This document shows, piece after piece, positions 1 through 10,545 of a stretch of 64,000 nt of DNA. How positions within the stretch are numbered: the stretch's first letter is position 1; the number at the start of each line of letters is the position of its first letter. Position numbers and translations under genes: made by a program. Source of the DNA: Micromussa lordhowensis (taxonomy: Eukaryota > Cnidaria > Anthozoa > Scleractinia > Lobophylliidae); the NCBI GenBank assembly GCA_964020085.1, contig OZ026600.1, positions 2,726,901 to 2,790,900 on the forward strand. Reading direction: 5' to 3'. The notes below the pieces were generated by a model that saw only the letters and a list, made by a program, of their open reading frames with translations, was not told the origin of the DNA and ran no database searches.

Positions 1-337
1 AAAATACTTGAAGATCATAACATAAGCCTTCCGACAACACGGCATGAGGCCTCGTATAAATGTTGTGATGCTGAATCGTTTATCTTCTGGTACCTATATA
101 TATTTCCTCTTTTCGGTCTTATGAGGGAAAGTAAGGAGCATCTGACTTATTTTTAATAACGTAATTTCTTACCCAGTTGTAAACTTTGCATTTATCGTGC
201 ATGCGTTCTGAAAGGACATCAGATATCGATTCGGTAGGAATCATGTTTCAGCTTTCAACGTTTCAGCTGTAGCTTCTTTAATTTAGGGCAAACGAATTTC
301 CTCGTTTAACTGTTTTCTCGATGATCTTAGTACTCAC

Positions 338-566
338 CTTTGTTAGACTCACTATGTGACATTTTCATCACAGATTCTTTGTCTTCGTATGCTGTGTTTC
401 GTAGCTCGAGCTTTTCTTCTCTTTGTTGATTCAAGACTTGAAGCATTTGTCGATGAACGTGAAGTTCGATCTCGACGTGGATCAATCCCGAAAGACAAAC
501 AACAGACAGAAATATCGATGAAAACACCACCGTGTTCGAGACTGGGTGAGTCTTTGTTTTCTCCAT
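338..566 (-). CDS. Copy C, first coding exon: type II membrane anchor of collagen/Ig/fibrinogen-like family
   Basis: This is the first coding exon (229 nt) of the leftmost member of a three-copy tandem family; the rest of the gene lies beyond the left edge. It encodes a short cytoplasmic N-terminus starting MEKTKTHP, a hydrophobic signal-anchor segment at about residues 12-30, and a charged, probably helical stalk. It ends in AAAG followed by the donor GTGAGT, phase 1. The start is chosen because the same ATG opens the exon in all three copies, whereas the upstream frame is not conserved in copy B. Exon length is identical to copies A (10,992-11,220) and B (28,264-28,492). Whether copy C is functional cannot be judged from one exon. 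Confidence 0.75.
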
Positions 567-616
567 AATTTCGTTGTTCGAAGCTTCCAGAATTACCGAG
601 TGGATGGAACGATCTG

Positions 617-623
617 ATTTATA
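617..623 (-). promoter_or_regulatory. Candidate TATA box of copy C
   Basis: TATAAAT on the minus strand about 50 nt upstream of the ATG. The same motif sits at the equivalent place in copies A and B, although the sequence between the motif and the ATG has diverged in B. Conservation across paralogues supports a core promoter role. Confidence 0.45.
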
Positions 624-1078
624 GAAATTGAGACTTGTGCCGTCAAGACCAGTCAAAGCCAGACAGAAACACGATGCATGTTATCGTAGCAGTGGGGCTA
701 GCACTTGTTTGACCTCCAGTTCCGGTTTCAGCTTACGGCATTGGACTAGTTTCAATTTTAATTTTTCTGGTAATCTATTAATTTTTTTGGATTGCGAGTG
801 GGGCAGGTGAGGAAGTTGTCTTAACGACCTATGGCATCAGCTGAGGTTTTCATTAGGAGAATACAACGTATAAATGTTGATATTTCTTAGTAGCTAATTT
901 TGGTTATGATTTTTATTACGCGGGAAAATCGAGAACTAAAATATAAACAGAAAAGGGCTAGTTTTTGTATGTGTAACGAACAAATGGTCCATGATTCGTA
1001 GCGCACATTGCTTCAACGTTAGCGGTGGAATACAGGAATACAGTGTCTTTATTTTATCTCTTTTTATACTTACCACGT

Positions 1079-1872
1079 AGCCCGGTTCATACGTCGCATT
1101 TCTGCCGTTTTGAAGTCAATTAACGAATTAAATTCTAATTCGATGGAAATTCGAAGTCGATCTGAATCGGCTGTCGCATTTCTGTCACATGTTCGACTGG
1201 TGTTGTCGCTGATTATCCGCCAGCAATGCGACACCGATACAAACGTCGAATTTCTGCCGTGTCGAATCTAATACATACAATGTGTTAATGTATTTCGATA
1301 CGTAAATTTGGTGCCGGCAAAGAAAAAGAGGAAACATGGCCATTCTCGTCCCAAGTGCTACCTGGCAGGAAAGCGCGGTGGCTTGATAATCACGTTGCTA
1401 ATATGCCAGAAGCGATCTGCTCAGACAACTTCTTTGCAAGGACAGGTTGGAGTTTAACCTTAGCGTTAAGCTGAACATAATACAACACATACTGCTGGAT
1501 TGTCAGCCTTCTTCTTCTTGTTTCCTTGACGGACAATTTCTCGCAAATTTAAAGTCCTTCGTCGCTCAGCATCTTTTTTCACCATCTTGAATACTCTACG
1601 TTTAAAATAGCCTGCGTAGTTTAAGCAATGCGAGCGGGCTAAAACGAGGGGCGAAGCCGCGAGAAGCCTGGGGGAATTGGTAACCGCCAAGCTACGCAGG
1701 CTCGTATTTGATTGGTTCGCTCACGCAGGCTACGTTTGAAACATTATCCGCTGACCGACATACCCGACAGTATTAATACTGAATTAAGTGCGACACAATT
1801 GCGATGTATGAATCGACAGTCGCATTTTTGCCTCACTTCAACACGGCAGAAGTGCGATGTATGAATTGGGCC
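1079..1872. mobile_element. 794-bp nonautonomous TIR element upstream of copy C
   Basis: The ends are inverted copies of a GCCC..TTCATAC..TCGCA..TTCTGCCG motif (left about 1079-1109, right about 1843-1872), and related CGCATTTCTG motifs recur inside. No transposase frame is visible. The equivalent place upstream of copy B (near 29,238, ..AACACTTAGCCATC..) lacks the insert, so the boundaries are supported by a paralogous empty site. The flanking triplets are GTA on the left and TTA on the right, consistent with a 3-bp TWA-type duplication as in Harbinger elements. The superfamily assignment is inference. Confidence 0.6.
1609..1734. repeat. Nested short inverted-repeat unit with AGCCTGCGTAG ends
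   Basis: AGCCTGCGTAG at 1609 is matched in inverse by CTACGCAGGCT near 1692-1702, and a second ACGCAGGCTACG lies at 1723-1734. The unit sits inside the 794-bp element and looks like a MITE that inserted later. Confidence 0.4.
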
Positions 1873-2239
1873 TTAGCGATCTTAATTTCTTCTCTTACGA
1901 GCGCGCGCGCGTGTGTGTTTCAGCGAATAAAGGACTAACCTGATAACGATTGCTTCTGTACAGTTGTAACTTTTGCACTCTTGAAAAACTTCGTTTCACG
2001 CGATGTTTGAGTCCATTTAAAACTGGCCGATTTGTGCGGTGAAATGCAAATCATTGTCTAACAAGAGGCCATATTTGTATTTTCGGTATTGGACTGGAAC
2101 TAGTTTGCAACCGAGTCTAATGCGTGGAGTCTTAAAGGATAATAATCGCTTAATTCTTTTTGCGATGGAGGCTCCAAGCTAGTTTAAACGCAATACCGAG
2201 AATACGAGTATAGCCTTTTGAACGCACACGATATAGACA

Positions 2240-2420
2240 GTAGGCCAATTCCGAATATAAAATTACATTAGGCCTCTTTCTCAAATAGAGTCTTGGTGCT
2301 CAACCTTTCATATGAAAATGAGATCAGTTCATTCACATGCAAATTAAACTTATTTTCATCTCACTGGCTGTGCACCCGGCCTCGCTTTGATAGAGAGGCT
2401 TAGGTCAACTCGGAAATGGA
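2240..2420. mobile_element. MITE copy 1 (TAGGCCATTTCCGA family)
   Basis: A unit of about 180 bp with inverted ends TAGGCCAATTCCGA and TCGGAAATGGATTA, and an inner pair of inverted GCCTCTTTC..GAGTC and GCCTCGCTTTGA..GAGAGGC blocks. Related units lie at 7556-7732 and, truncated, at 60,790-60,948. The homologous site upstream of copy B (near 30,590) lacks it. Confidence 0.55.
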
Positions 2421-2940
2421 TTAATGCCTTTCCAACATTAGTCTGAAATAACCTTTGGTCGTAAACATGACAGTGCTTAGCAACATCGTTTTGTCCCCGA
2501 AGCGGACCTATGATTTTTGATTTCGAAACTTTGTGCCACCTGCTAAATGTTGGTTTCAACTCATGGAAAGTGCATCAAATTCTTCCGTAACATCGCCGAT
2601 ATTTTTCGGATTGAAGCTTTTTTAATAAGCCCGGTTGTTTATTTAAATATGGTTTTTGGTTTACATTCGATTAGCTTTTTTTTTTTCAATGCTACGGGCA
2701 TGAGTAAATATCCTCTTATTACTTTTTTTCTGAGAAGTCGTCGTGTAATTTTGGCTAAGAAATCACTGATGATGATTTTGTATTTTTGGGAACAACACTT
2801 TAGGGCAGTCTCATACCTAAAAAACAACTACACCTTTGAAATTCTCCAGTCCTATTCTAAGCTTCACACAAGTCAAACAAGATATATTTATATAATTCAA
2901 TCCAACCAATTGATTAACCGATCAGTGTAAAACACAGAAT

Positions 2941-2984
2941 GCGGACTGTGGCCTGCGGACTGCGGACTGCGGACTGCGGACTGC
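2941..2984. repeat. Short tandem repeat of GCGGACT
   Basis: About six units of a 7-nt GCGGACT motif, the second degenerate (GTGGCCT), the others essentially perfect. Confidence 0.85.
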
Positions 2985-4119
2985 TAATAACCGGAACATT
3001 TTCCAGTCGTACAGTTTAACGGCCTCTCAGTCATTTACATAGCATATCGAGAGATGACATGTCAGAAGATGGTCGAAAGGTGTCGCCTATGCACGTAACA
3101 CTGAAAGGGGGTGTAATGAGGAGTCAGGAGCAAGACTGTAAACATATTATCTTAAACACTTGTTCTATCTCGGCAAAAGCAAGATTTTTAATACGAAAGG
3201 TTGCACTGAAAAGTGTCTCACCGCATTAAATGAACTTTTTAATAAAGGAAAACAGAAACATGATCTTTAATAATAACAAAAAATGTTTTTACATCAATTA
3301 CATCATGCTGAACAGTGGTCATTAACAAACTCGATTTCAAAATTAAATCGTTTTGTTACATAATTCAAAACCAACGTGTATATAATTGTATATTACTTAC
3401 AATAGCAACAATATGTGAATTTTTAAAGCTTAAGGGTCCCTAATACTTCAATCGATCTTAGTAGTACCATTGCTGAGCGCTAACCTTGCTTGGGAATTTC
3501 TCAGAACTGCTGGTCATTTAGACATATCGATTTATTTAGTTTGCAACAATGAATGTAAATTATTCTGAATAGGCCCTAACTCCTAATATGCAAAGTAACG
3601 TACGTAGTCAGATACTTTTAATTTTAACTTCCAAATACCGCACATAGCAGAAAATAAATTACCTCCGAATTCAAAGATGCCAGAGACTGATCCACTGGTT
3701 TCACTTCGATTCAGTACGTGACATTTCACATATGTTAACTGTCGAAGGCCAGTTCAATTTGTGCTCCATTCGGTTGCCGAATTTTTTTGTGAACAATAGT
3801 CCTCTTTACTATAGATGCAGGAATAATGTATCATGCGTCATCGGCAAAATTCGACTTGAACCCCGCCGGATAAAGTGGGTAGTTCATAACTACTGCTCGA
3901 GGATTTGAAACCCGCAAAGTTTGCCACGGCAACAATCAAAACACTCTGCTACCCCTCCAGCCCAGCAAGATTTGTTTACCGTTCAGATTCTGGGTCGTAG
4001 CCGCAAACAAGGGTCTTTGGAGGCAGAGGAGAGAGACCCTGGGAACGAAGTTGACTTGATACAAGCTTCAGTTCATTTCAAATGTCAATTTGAAGTTTAT
4101 TCGCACCACTGCTGGTTGT

Positions 4120-4340
4120 GAAGATCAATTCATGAGGACTCCTGATGGCACACGCGCTCGTCTCCGGATCGAGCGGTTCGGGTTTGAACCCTGGCCGGGA
4201 CACTGTGTAGTGTTCTTGTCCAAAACACTTTACTCTGACACTACCTCTCGTGAAGCGTTGCCCGACGACCCTAACAACAGCTGCGAAAGATACCAGTATA
4301 TGAAAGGCTATTATAGGAAGGACCCCCACCCCCCTGGGGG
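4120..4340 (+). mobile_element. tRNA-derived SINE-like element
   Basis: The head resembles a tRNA gene: a GCGCTCGTCTCC stretch followed by a Pol III B-box-like GGTTTGAACCC at 4181-4191. It runs into a non-tRNA body containing GTGTTCTTGTCC and ACACTTTACTCT. No cloverleaf with an anticodon loop can be formed, so this is a SINE head rather than a gene. The 3' end is not sharp and no clear target duplication is seen. Confidence 0.5.
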
Positions 4341-4686
4341 CGCGGCGAAAAAAACGGCAAACGAGCAACTGAATACCTGGAACAGGATTTGGCGGGAAGA
4401 TGTAACATATCAAACACGAGTGACCACGCATGTGTCACCACTTTTTCAAATAACGAGAAGAGAGTAGAAAAACGATGCACAGCGGAGTATTTTCGACGAG
4501 CTTTGAGGTGTTTGGAAATGTGGTCAATTTTTTTCAGTTTAACAAGTTTCTGCATGTTTAATTTACAATGTTTGTTTGCTTGTTTCAGAGTCCTCAATTG
4601 GTACAGTAGTTGAAGGTGAAATTTGATCATCGCAGTGAATTTTCCAATTTAAGCAACTGGAAAGAAGAAGCCTGAAAAAAAAATCA

Positions 4687-4720
<34 letters not shown>

Positions 4721-4759
4721 GATACCGGTGCGATGCTCTACCAACTGAGCTATGAAGCC
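4687..4759 (-). tRNA. tRNA-Thr(GGT)-like gene, C33 variant
   Basis: A 73-nt cloverleaf: a fully paired 7-bp acceptor stem (GGCTTCA with TGAAGCC), D arm GCTC/GAGC, T arm ACGGG-TTCGAAT-CCCGT, and discriminator C. The anticodon loop reads CCGGTAT, anticodon GGT (Thr, reads ACC). Position 33 is C instead of the near-universal U, and pair 31-39 is A with C. A T9 run follows the 3' end, as expected for Pol III termination. It belongs to an inverted repeat, so it may be a tRNA-bearing repeat copy rather than a working gene. Confidence 0.7.
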
Positions 4760-4884
4760 ACACATTGGGAGCGAGGTCGATTTGTTGAATTCATATCTTC
4801 CCGTGAGGAGTGAAATGATGTGAAGTATATATATGAAATAATTCATATATTTGAACTGCGGTTATAGATGAAGGTGAAATGTGT

Positions 4885-4957
4885 GGCTTCATAGCTCAGT
4901 TGGTAGAGCATCGCACTGGTATCGCGGAGGTCACGGGTTCGAATCCCGTTAAAGCCC
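4885..4957 (+). tRNA. tRNA-Thr(GGT)-like gene, acceptor-stem mismatch
   Basis: The partner of the minus-strand copy. The loop CTGGTAT has the normal U33, anticodon GGT and A37. The acceptor 3' strand is TAAAGCC instead of TGAAGCC, which breaks one acceptor pair (C with A). A T8 run follows. The D and T arms are intact. The two copies therefore carry different single defects. Confidence 0.7.
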
Positions 4958-5583
4958 TGATTTTTTTTCAGGCTTCTTCTTTCCAATTGCTTAAATTGGA
5001 AAATTCACTGCGATGATCAAATTTCACCTTCATCTATAACCGCAGTTCAAATATATGAATTATTTCATATATTTACTTCACATCTTGGTACAGTAGTGCT
5101 AAATACTACGACACTTAAATAAAGTATTTTTTTATTTTTACACGGTCACGAGTGTTTGATATATCTTTTCAGTCGAAAAAAGAGATGATTAGAAAGCACA
5201 CGGAAATTAAAAATTCTTTACAATCTATGCTAATCAAGGCCAGTTATGCAGACACCGTCACGAGTATGATTTACTTGGTTCTAATCTCACTAGCTGGAGA
5301 TTTTTTAAGCGCTTTGGTTTGGTACACATCAAGATGGCATGTGTTTTAGTAGAGAAGTATTTCCTAAAAAGAGAAAAACAAAAAAACAATTAAGGCAAAG
5401 TACAAAGGCCAGTGAATTGTTGATTACCTCAAAGGTTTCTAAAGACCCGGGTAATGACAAAAGTATTACCTTTTCCCGGGACAAAGTGATGTCACTTTTA
5501 CCAAGTGAAAGGAAATAGTGGAGGTCTGGCTCGCACGAAAACTCAAATTTATTATCTTAATTAGCTAAATAATTTTTATTGCT

Positions 5584-5803
5584 TATAGTGCGATAGCAAA
5601 GGCCACCCGACACAATTATCTACAGATTTAACGAATAAAAATCGTGGAGGTTAACAATAGTTTTTCAACAAATTATCCAGTAATATACAGCTGGATTTCT
5701 TGGATAATTTGTTGAAAAACTTTTGCTAACCTCCAACGATTTTTATTTTTTAAATTTGTAGAAAATGTTGTCGGGTGGCCTTGGTTGGAGTAGTTGCACT
5801 GTA
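5584..5803. mobile_element. Foldback MITE with long imperfect arms
   Basis: Two inverted arms of about 100 nt surround a short centre near 5690. The outer parts share AAGGCCACCCGACA..TT (5599 onward, inverse ending near 5785); the inner parts share GTTTTTCAACAAATTATCC. No coding capacity. The whole unit would fold into a single hairpin. Confidence 0.65.
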
Positions 5804-7433
5804 AAAATCTTTTCAAAAACTGTCAAAAAAGTCGTACATGCGCATTATCATGACATTGGTCCTTCAAAGACCAAAAGAGATTTAATGTAAATATTATTTG
5901 TCTGAGAGAATTTGGTTTACAATTTCTTTTATCTACCACCAATTCTAAGGTACCCAACACTCAAATTTTATCGCATATTCTTTGTTCAAATACTGCTACA
6001 TGCCGAGAAAAGACTAAAATACACATCATTTTACGTCTGGTTCATTAGTTAATGAGAGACTACGTTCTTTGTGAACCACTCAATTGATGAGTTCTGGTCA
6101 TACGTGCTGCGTTCTGTAGTTAATTATGACTTAATATAATACCAGCTGTGATGTAAAGTTATTAACCTTACGCCTGACCATAACACTTGAGTTTTCCTAA
6201 TGTATGATATCCTTCTTCGTCTGAATCATTCAAGTCTCCCAGTCTGATTTGTGTCACAGGCAGGGCAGACTTGTCTGTCAGCAGACCGCTGTCCTCATAC
6301 CAACCAGTACCATAGTTATCACAGTTACACTTTGTACCACCAGTACAAGAGTTTGTTACTCCGCATGCGCACATTTTGTCATGGCCTGTAGCCCCTCCCC
6401 AGTAGTTCATCCGTGTTCCATCACGTGACACCCACCAAGCATAACTGTCCTCAATAAACGCTACGGCATTATTGCACTCAAACTTGATAAACTGTTCGCA
6501 GTTCTGTGAGACTCGAGTGAGTGCTGCTAGCTGAGCGGTGCTGACTCCAGTGTATCGCACACCTTTACTGTAACATCCTGCAGAACCACATCCTTTAGGA
6601 CCAACATGGGTTCTACTCTCACTGTCGTGACTGACGACCGTCACGCCAACTCCACCCTTGTCACTCATGTCACAGTACACACTGAAGGGAGTCACGCCTC
6701 CTTTGCCATCGGGGTCAATCATATAATTACCAGAAGAACTTCTACTCAGGCCAGATTTTATTCTGCTGCAGGAAGAGTGCAAGACTTCAAGAACAGATGT
6801 AACCTCGATAGAACGTTGAGAATTTTTGGCTACGCAGGTGTAAGCCCCAGCATCACTTGAGGAAACGCTTCGAAGAAGCAAAGTTCCGTTTGGATAAAGG
6901 ACATGATTGTGAGGAAGACTTTGGCCCGCTCGTCTCCAAACAATTTCTAATGAACCCTTTGCCTTACAATTCAGTATCACCTTACTGAGATCTGATGCAA
7001 CAACTTTTATTGGGGGAACTAAAGTAAATTGGAGTTTGCCAAGAACCGTTATTTGTGCGACAGCAGAGTCCTCTCCAAGGAGATTCTTTGCCACGCAAGC
7101 AAAAGCCCCACCATCTGCTTTGGTTATGTTTAATATGGTCAGATTCCCATCAACAACTGTAGTTTTCTGTTTTGGCAACTGACTAAACGCTTTACGCCAC
7201 GTGACCGTTGGAGTCGGCAGACCAATAGCTTGGCAGACCAGGCTCACGTTCTGTCCTCCTTCGACGATGACGGACGAAGGCTTGCGAGAGATCAAGGCAC
7301 CGACTAGAAAGTTAAGTAAAAAAGAATGTAGGATAATTTCCTGTACTCGGAGCGCAATAAAATGTTATAACAAGTGGAATATTTCGTTCGGCTGAACCGA
7401 ACTTCATCGGCCACAATAAAAATGTGAATCTTA

Positions 7434-7491
7434 ATCATACGAGTGATAACAAAATCGGACGACCGCGCCGCGGGAGTCCGATTTATTAACC

Positions 7492-7522
<31 letters not shown>

Positions 7523-8088
7523 ACGAAGTCTTAATTATCACCAATTAATCATAACAATAGGCCATTTCCGAAATACCTTTAGCCTCTTTCTCAAAGCGAG
7601 TCTTGGTGCTCATCCTTTCATATGAAAATGAGATTTCATTTACATGAAAATTAAACTCATTTTCATATGAATGGTTGTGCACCAGGCCTCGCTTTGAAAG
7701 AGAGGCTTTAGGTAACTCGGAAATGGTCTATTACGATTTCCGAGAAAAGAAGAATAGCCAAGTTATGGAAGATAGGGAAAATTTGCATTAAAATATCTAC
7801 AAAGGAGATGTAATTATTCCGAGGACACCGCACCTACTACCGGGAATTGGGCGCCAAAAAACACAAAAGCAAGCGTGTGCACGCACGGACGTAATTACAA
7901 CTTTGAATGTGATTGGTTGATTTAAACTACAACTTCGAATGTGATTGGCTTATTAAACTGTCCGATAACAAACTATCCAATAACAAACTGCCAATAACAA
8001 ACTGTCCGATAATAACCCCGCAAGTGAATTAGTGGAAAATAGGAGTTTTTTAAACCAATCACAATCGAGGAAACTGTAATTTTTATGA
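7434..8088. mobile_element. Insertion specific to copy A intron 2
   Basis: About 655 bp interrupt sequence that is continuous in copy B (25,639 onward, ..GTTAAGAATGG..). The junctions carry TTA on both sides, and the ends show a short inverted TCATA. It contains a nested MITE (7556-7732) and a tract of repeated AATAACAAACTGTCC-like motifs near 7965-8010. No long reading frame. Confidence 0.6.
7556..7732. mobile_element. MITE copy 2 (AATAGGCCATTTCCGA family), nested
   Basis: Inverted ends AATAGGCCATTTCCGA and TCGGAAATGGTCTATT, with inner inverted blocks CATTTTCATATGAA-like around the centre. It is the best preserved of three copies in the window and lies within the larger insertion in copy A intron 2. 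Confidence 0.65.
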
Positions 8089-9410
8089 TTAGAATGGTTA
8101 TATCAATTAGATATATTTTCGATGGTAAAAAAAAGGAAGAAAACTTCTCATAACGAAGAGACTGAATTAAAAGAATAAGCAGATTTAAAACGGAGAGTGA
8201 CAGGCGACATTCTGCTGTAAAGCAGTAAAACTAAATAATAGTATGATCATGCGTTAAAATCAAAACGTTCTCTGGTTAAATTAAGAAAAAAAACAACCTA
8301 TAACCTATGAGCCTTAGGTTAGTAGTCTGTAGCCTTTTCTTCATACATTCGAAACAGTCATCACACAAAAGTGCTGTTGCTTAGCATACCATTTTTGACA
8401 GAAAATATAAGGTGTACCACTTTCTCATACTTACGGTAGGCACAGTTCATTCCTTTCCTGTAACGTGCGTAGCCCCTTTAAATCCCCTTGATAACTTTGC
8501 AATTGAAGCTACTTACGTTTGTTCGATGCAAATCGAAAGAGACTTTTAAATACTAAAATGATAGTTATCCCTTCCCTTTTCTAAACTGTTGAGCTGGTAA
8601 AATCTCTTCCCTTTTCTCTACCTCTAGTTTAGACGGAGCCTGGCCCGTAGAAGTAGTAACCAGGCGAATTTCTAAACTTCTCATATAAATTTTGTATTTA
8701 ACAGGGTAAATGTTTTTCACCTTGAACAGTTAAAGTTGCCGATGACGTCATTTCTCCAAGAATATTTCTTGCTACACAAGTGTACATTCCTCCATCTTGT
8801 GACGTCAAATCTGTTATCATCAGTCCAGCACGTGACGACACAACTCGTTTATCCGCTGGAAGACTGGAATTCTGTTTCAGCCACGTGACTTTGGGCTCTG
8901 GGTTTCCTTTAGCTTCACACTGAAACGAGGCTGTACCGGATTCGTTTACCACCATGGACTTCGGAGGTGCCACAATTGAAGGGGCTGAGATAGATTTGCC
9001 AGGAGCACCCCTGGATCCCTGGGGTCCTCGAAGGCCAGGAGGTCCCTGGATTCCGTGGGGTCCTTGATTTCCTTTAGTTCCCTGTGGTCCCGGAGGTCCG
9101 GGTGGTCCGTGTTTACCTGGAGAGCCTCTGGGACCAGGCCTGCCTCGTCTTCCCCTGATGCTTTTGGAGCACTGAACCATGCAGGCCTGGTTACTCATAG
9201 CGAGTCACAATTCTCTTCTGATGACTTCCAGATCAATGGTTTCGCTTCCGTTTGATTTCTCGCTTCCAGTTTCCACGTTGCGTTTGTTACGAACGTGCAG
9301 CTCTGCAACAAACACAGCAGGAACATTTTACTTCATTAGTTTCACCTAGCTCATGTTTTACAGCTCTGTTAATTAAAGTCACTTCGTACTTCGAACAGAA
9401 GGACTAAAGC

Positions 9411-9725
9411 CCTGGCCAAACGGATTCGCAAGTAGGCGCAAGCTTGAAACTTGGGTCTACTTGCGACTCTCGGTCGAAATAAAATTTGGACGCAAATTGA
9501 CGCAAGTATTTTTTCCGTTTTGGTCACCCGGCCAAGTCAACGCAAGCCGAGTGACCCCAAGTTGAGTGCAGAATGGTTACCTTTTGGCCGTGCGGTTCTA
9601 AGCCAGTAGACTGAAATGTCTTTTTTTTTTTGACGACTTAAGTGTACTTACGAGTCCGTTTGGCCACCCGACGCAATTCTTTAAGCAAGTTCAACTTGCG
9701 GCTACTTGCGAACCCCTTGGTCAGG
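9411..9725. mobile_element. TIR element in intron 1 of copy A, shared with copy B
   Basis: The ends are inverted: CCTGGCCAAACGGATTCGCAAGTAG on the left and CTACTTGCG..CCTTGGTCAGG on the right. The same element is at 27,175-27,469 in copy B, so it predates the duplication. Internal GCAAGTNG motifs repeat in both orientations. Confidence 0.6.
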
Positions 9726-10144
9726 TTTAATCGTATATTAGAGAGAAGTGCAACACGAAGCCCTTCATAAACTTTGTTTGTATGTATGTACGTATATGCA
9801 CGCAAGACGCTGATGATAAATCGAGATCTGACCTCAGGCAATGCAATTTAATATAACGTCTGTTATGTTAGCTTTTAAAATTGACAAAGAATCTAAGGGT
9901 GATTACGTTGTACGATCGATAGAAATCTTTCCCTGGTAGTCATAAATTAAATTCCATATATAGTAAAATAATAAACTAGGTCTTTGTTTTTCTCCTCAGT
10001 CACTGAGATGCTTAAATGATGTTGATTTTCACAGTCGCTCAAAAAGGTCGTTTAAAAATAAAATTGCTCCAGACAGTCTGTTCCTGGGAAGCACGCAGGA
10101 ATAATTGCGCCGCAAATCCGCTTCTCCCTTCATTGCGTCTTTCA

Positions 10145-10545
10145 GGGGCACCCAACGGCAATTTTCGGGAAAATAATAATATATCTGTTCGGAAGACGAT
10201 TTAAGAACTAGAATTTTCGGAACATTTGTTGTAAAATTTCTTGCTTGCCTGCCTCTCCTAGGATTTTCGAACATCTACAAAATGGTATAATTACCCATTT
10301 TAAACGGATATTTACCCTATAAAAGGCCACCTAGAATTTTCGGGAGCCTTTTCTTGGCTGAAATTTTCGAAATGGTAAGATTGATCCCTATAATTTTCGG
10401 ATCACTAGACTTTCAGCTAGGAAATCCGAACAGATGAAAAGTTTTTAGGGGATAAAAATATGCCTATATCTACCGTTTAAATACTAAAATACGTTCAACA
10501 ATGCTATGTTAAGTGGTTTTGAACTATATCCTCGTTGGGTGCCCC
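10145..10545. mobile_element. TIR element with GGGGCACCCAACG ends in copy A intron 1
   Basis: GGGGCACCCAACG at 10,145-10,157 is perfectly inverted at 10,533-10,545. It carries several AATTTTCGG-like motifs and no transposase frame. Copy B lacks it at the equivalent place (27,826), where the flanking sequence is continuous. The difference between copies extends a little beyond the element, about 10,048-10,573. Confidence 0.65.

Larger units (their letters stand above)
4598..5097. repeat. Inverted tRNA-pair block flanked by 13-bp direct repeats
   Basis: The 13-mer TTGGTACAGTAGT stands at both 4598-4610 and 5085-5097. Between them a block of about 474 bp holds two oppositely oriented copies of a tRNA unit with shared 3' flank (arms about 4611-4763 and 4881-5031). 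A further inverted pair of AT-rich flanks (about 4822-4868 and 5037-5084) overlaps the centre. The direct repeats look like a target-site duplication, which would mean the whole block inserted as one piece. Confidence 0.65.

Noticed and set aside
2941..2984. CRISPR-like array
   Set aside because: The repeated unit is 7 nt with no spacers and the DNA is eukaryotic, so it is a simple tandem repeat.
4078..4630. Overlapping frames of 117-125 codons on both strands
   Set aside because: They cover the SINE-like element and its flank, and neither strand has codon or domain support.
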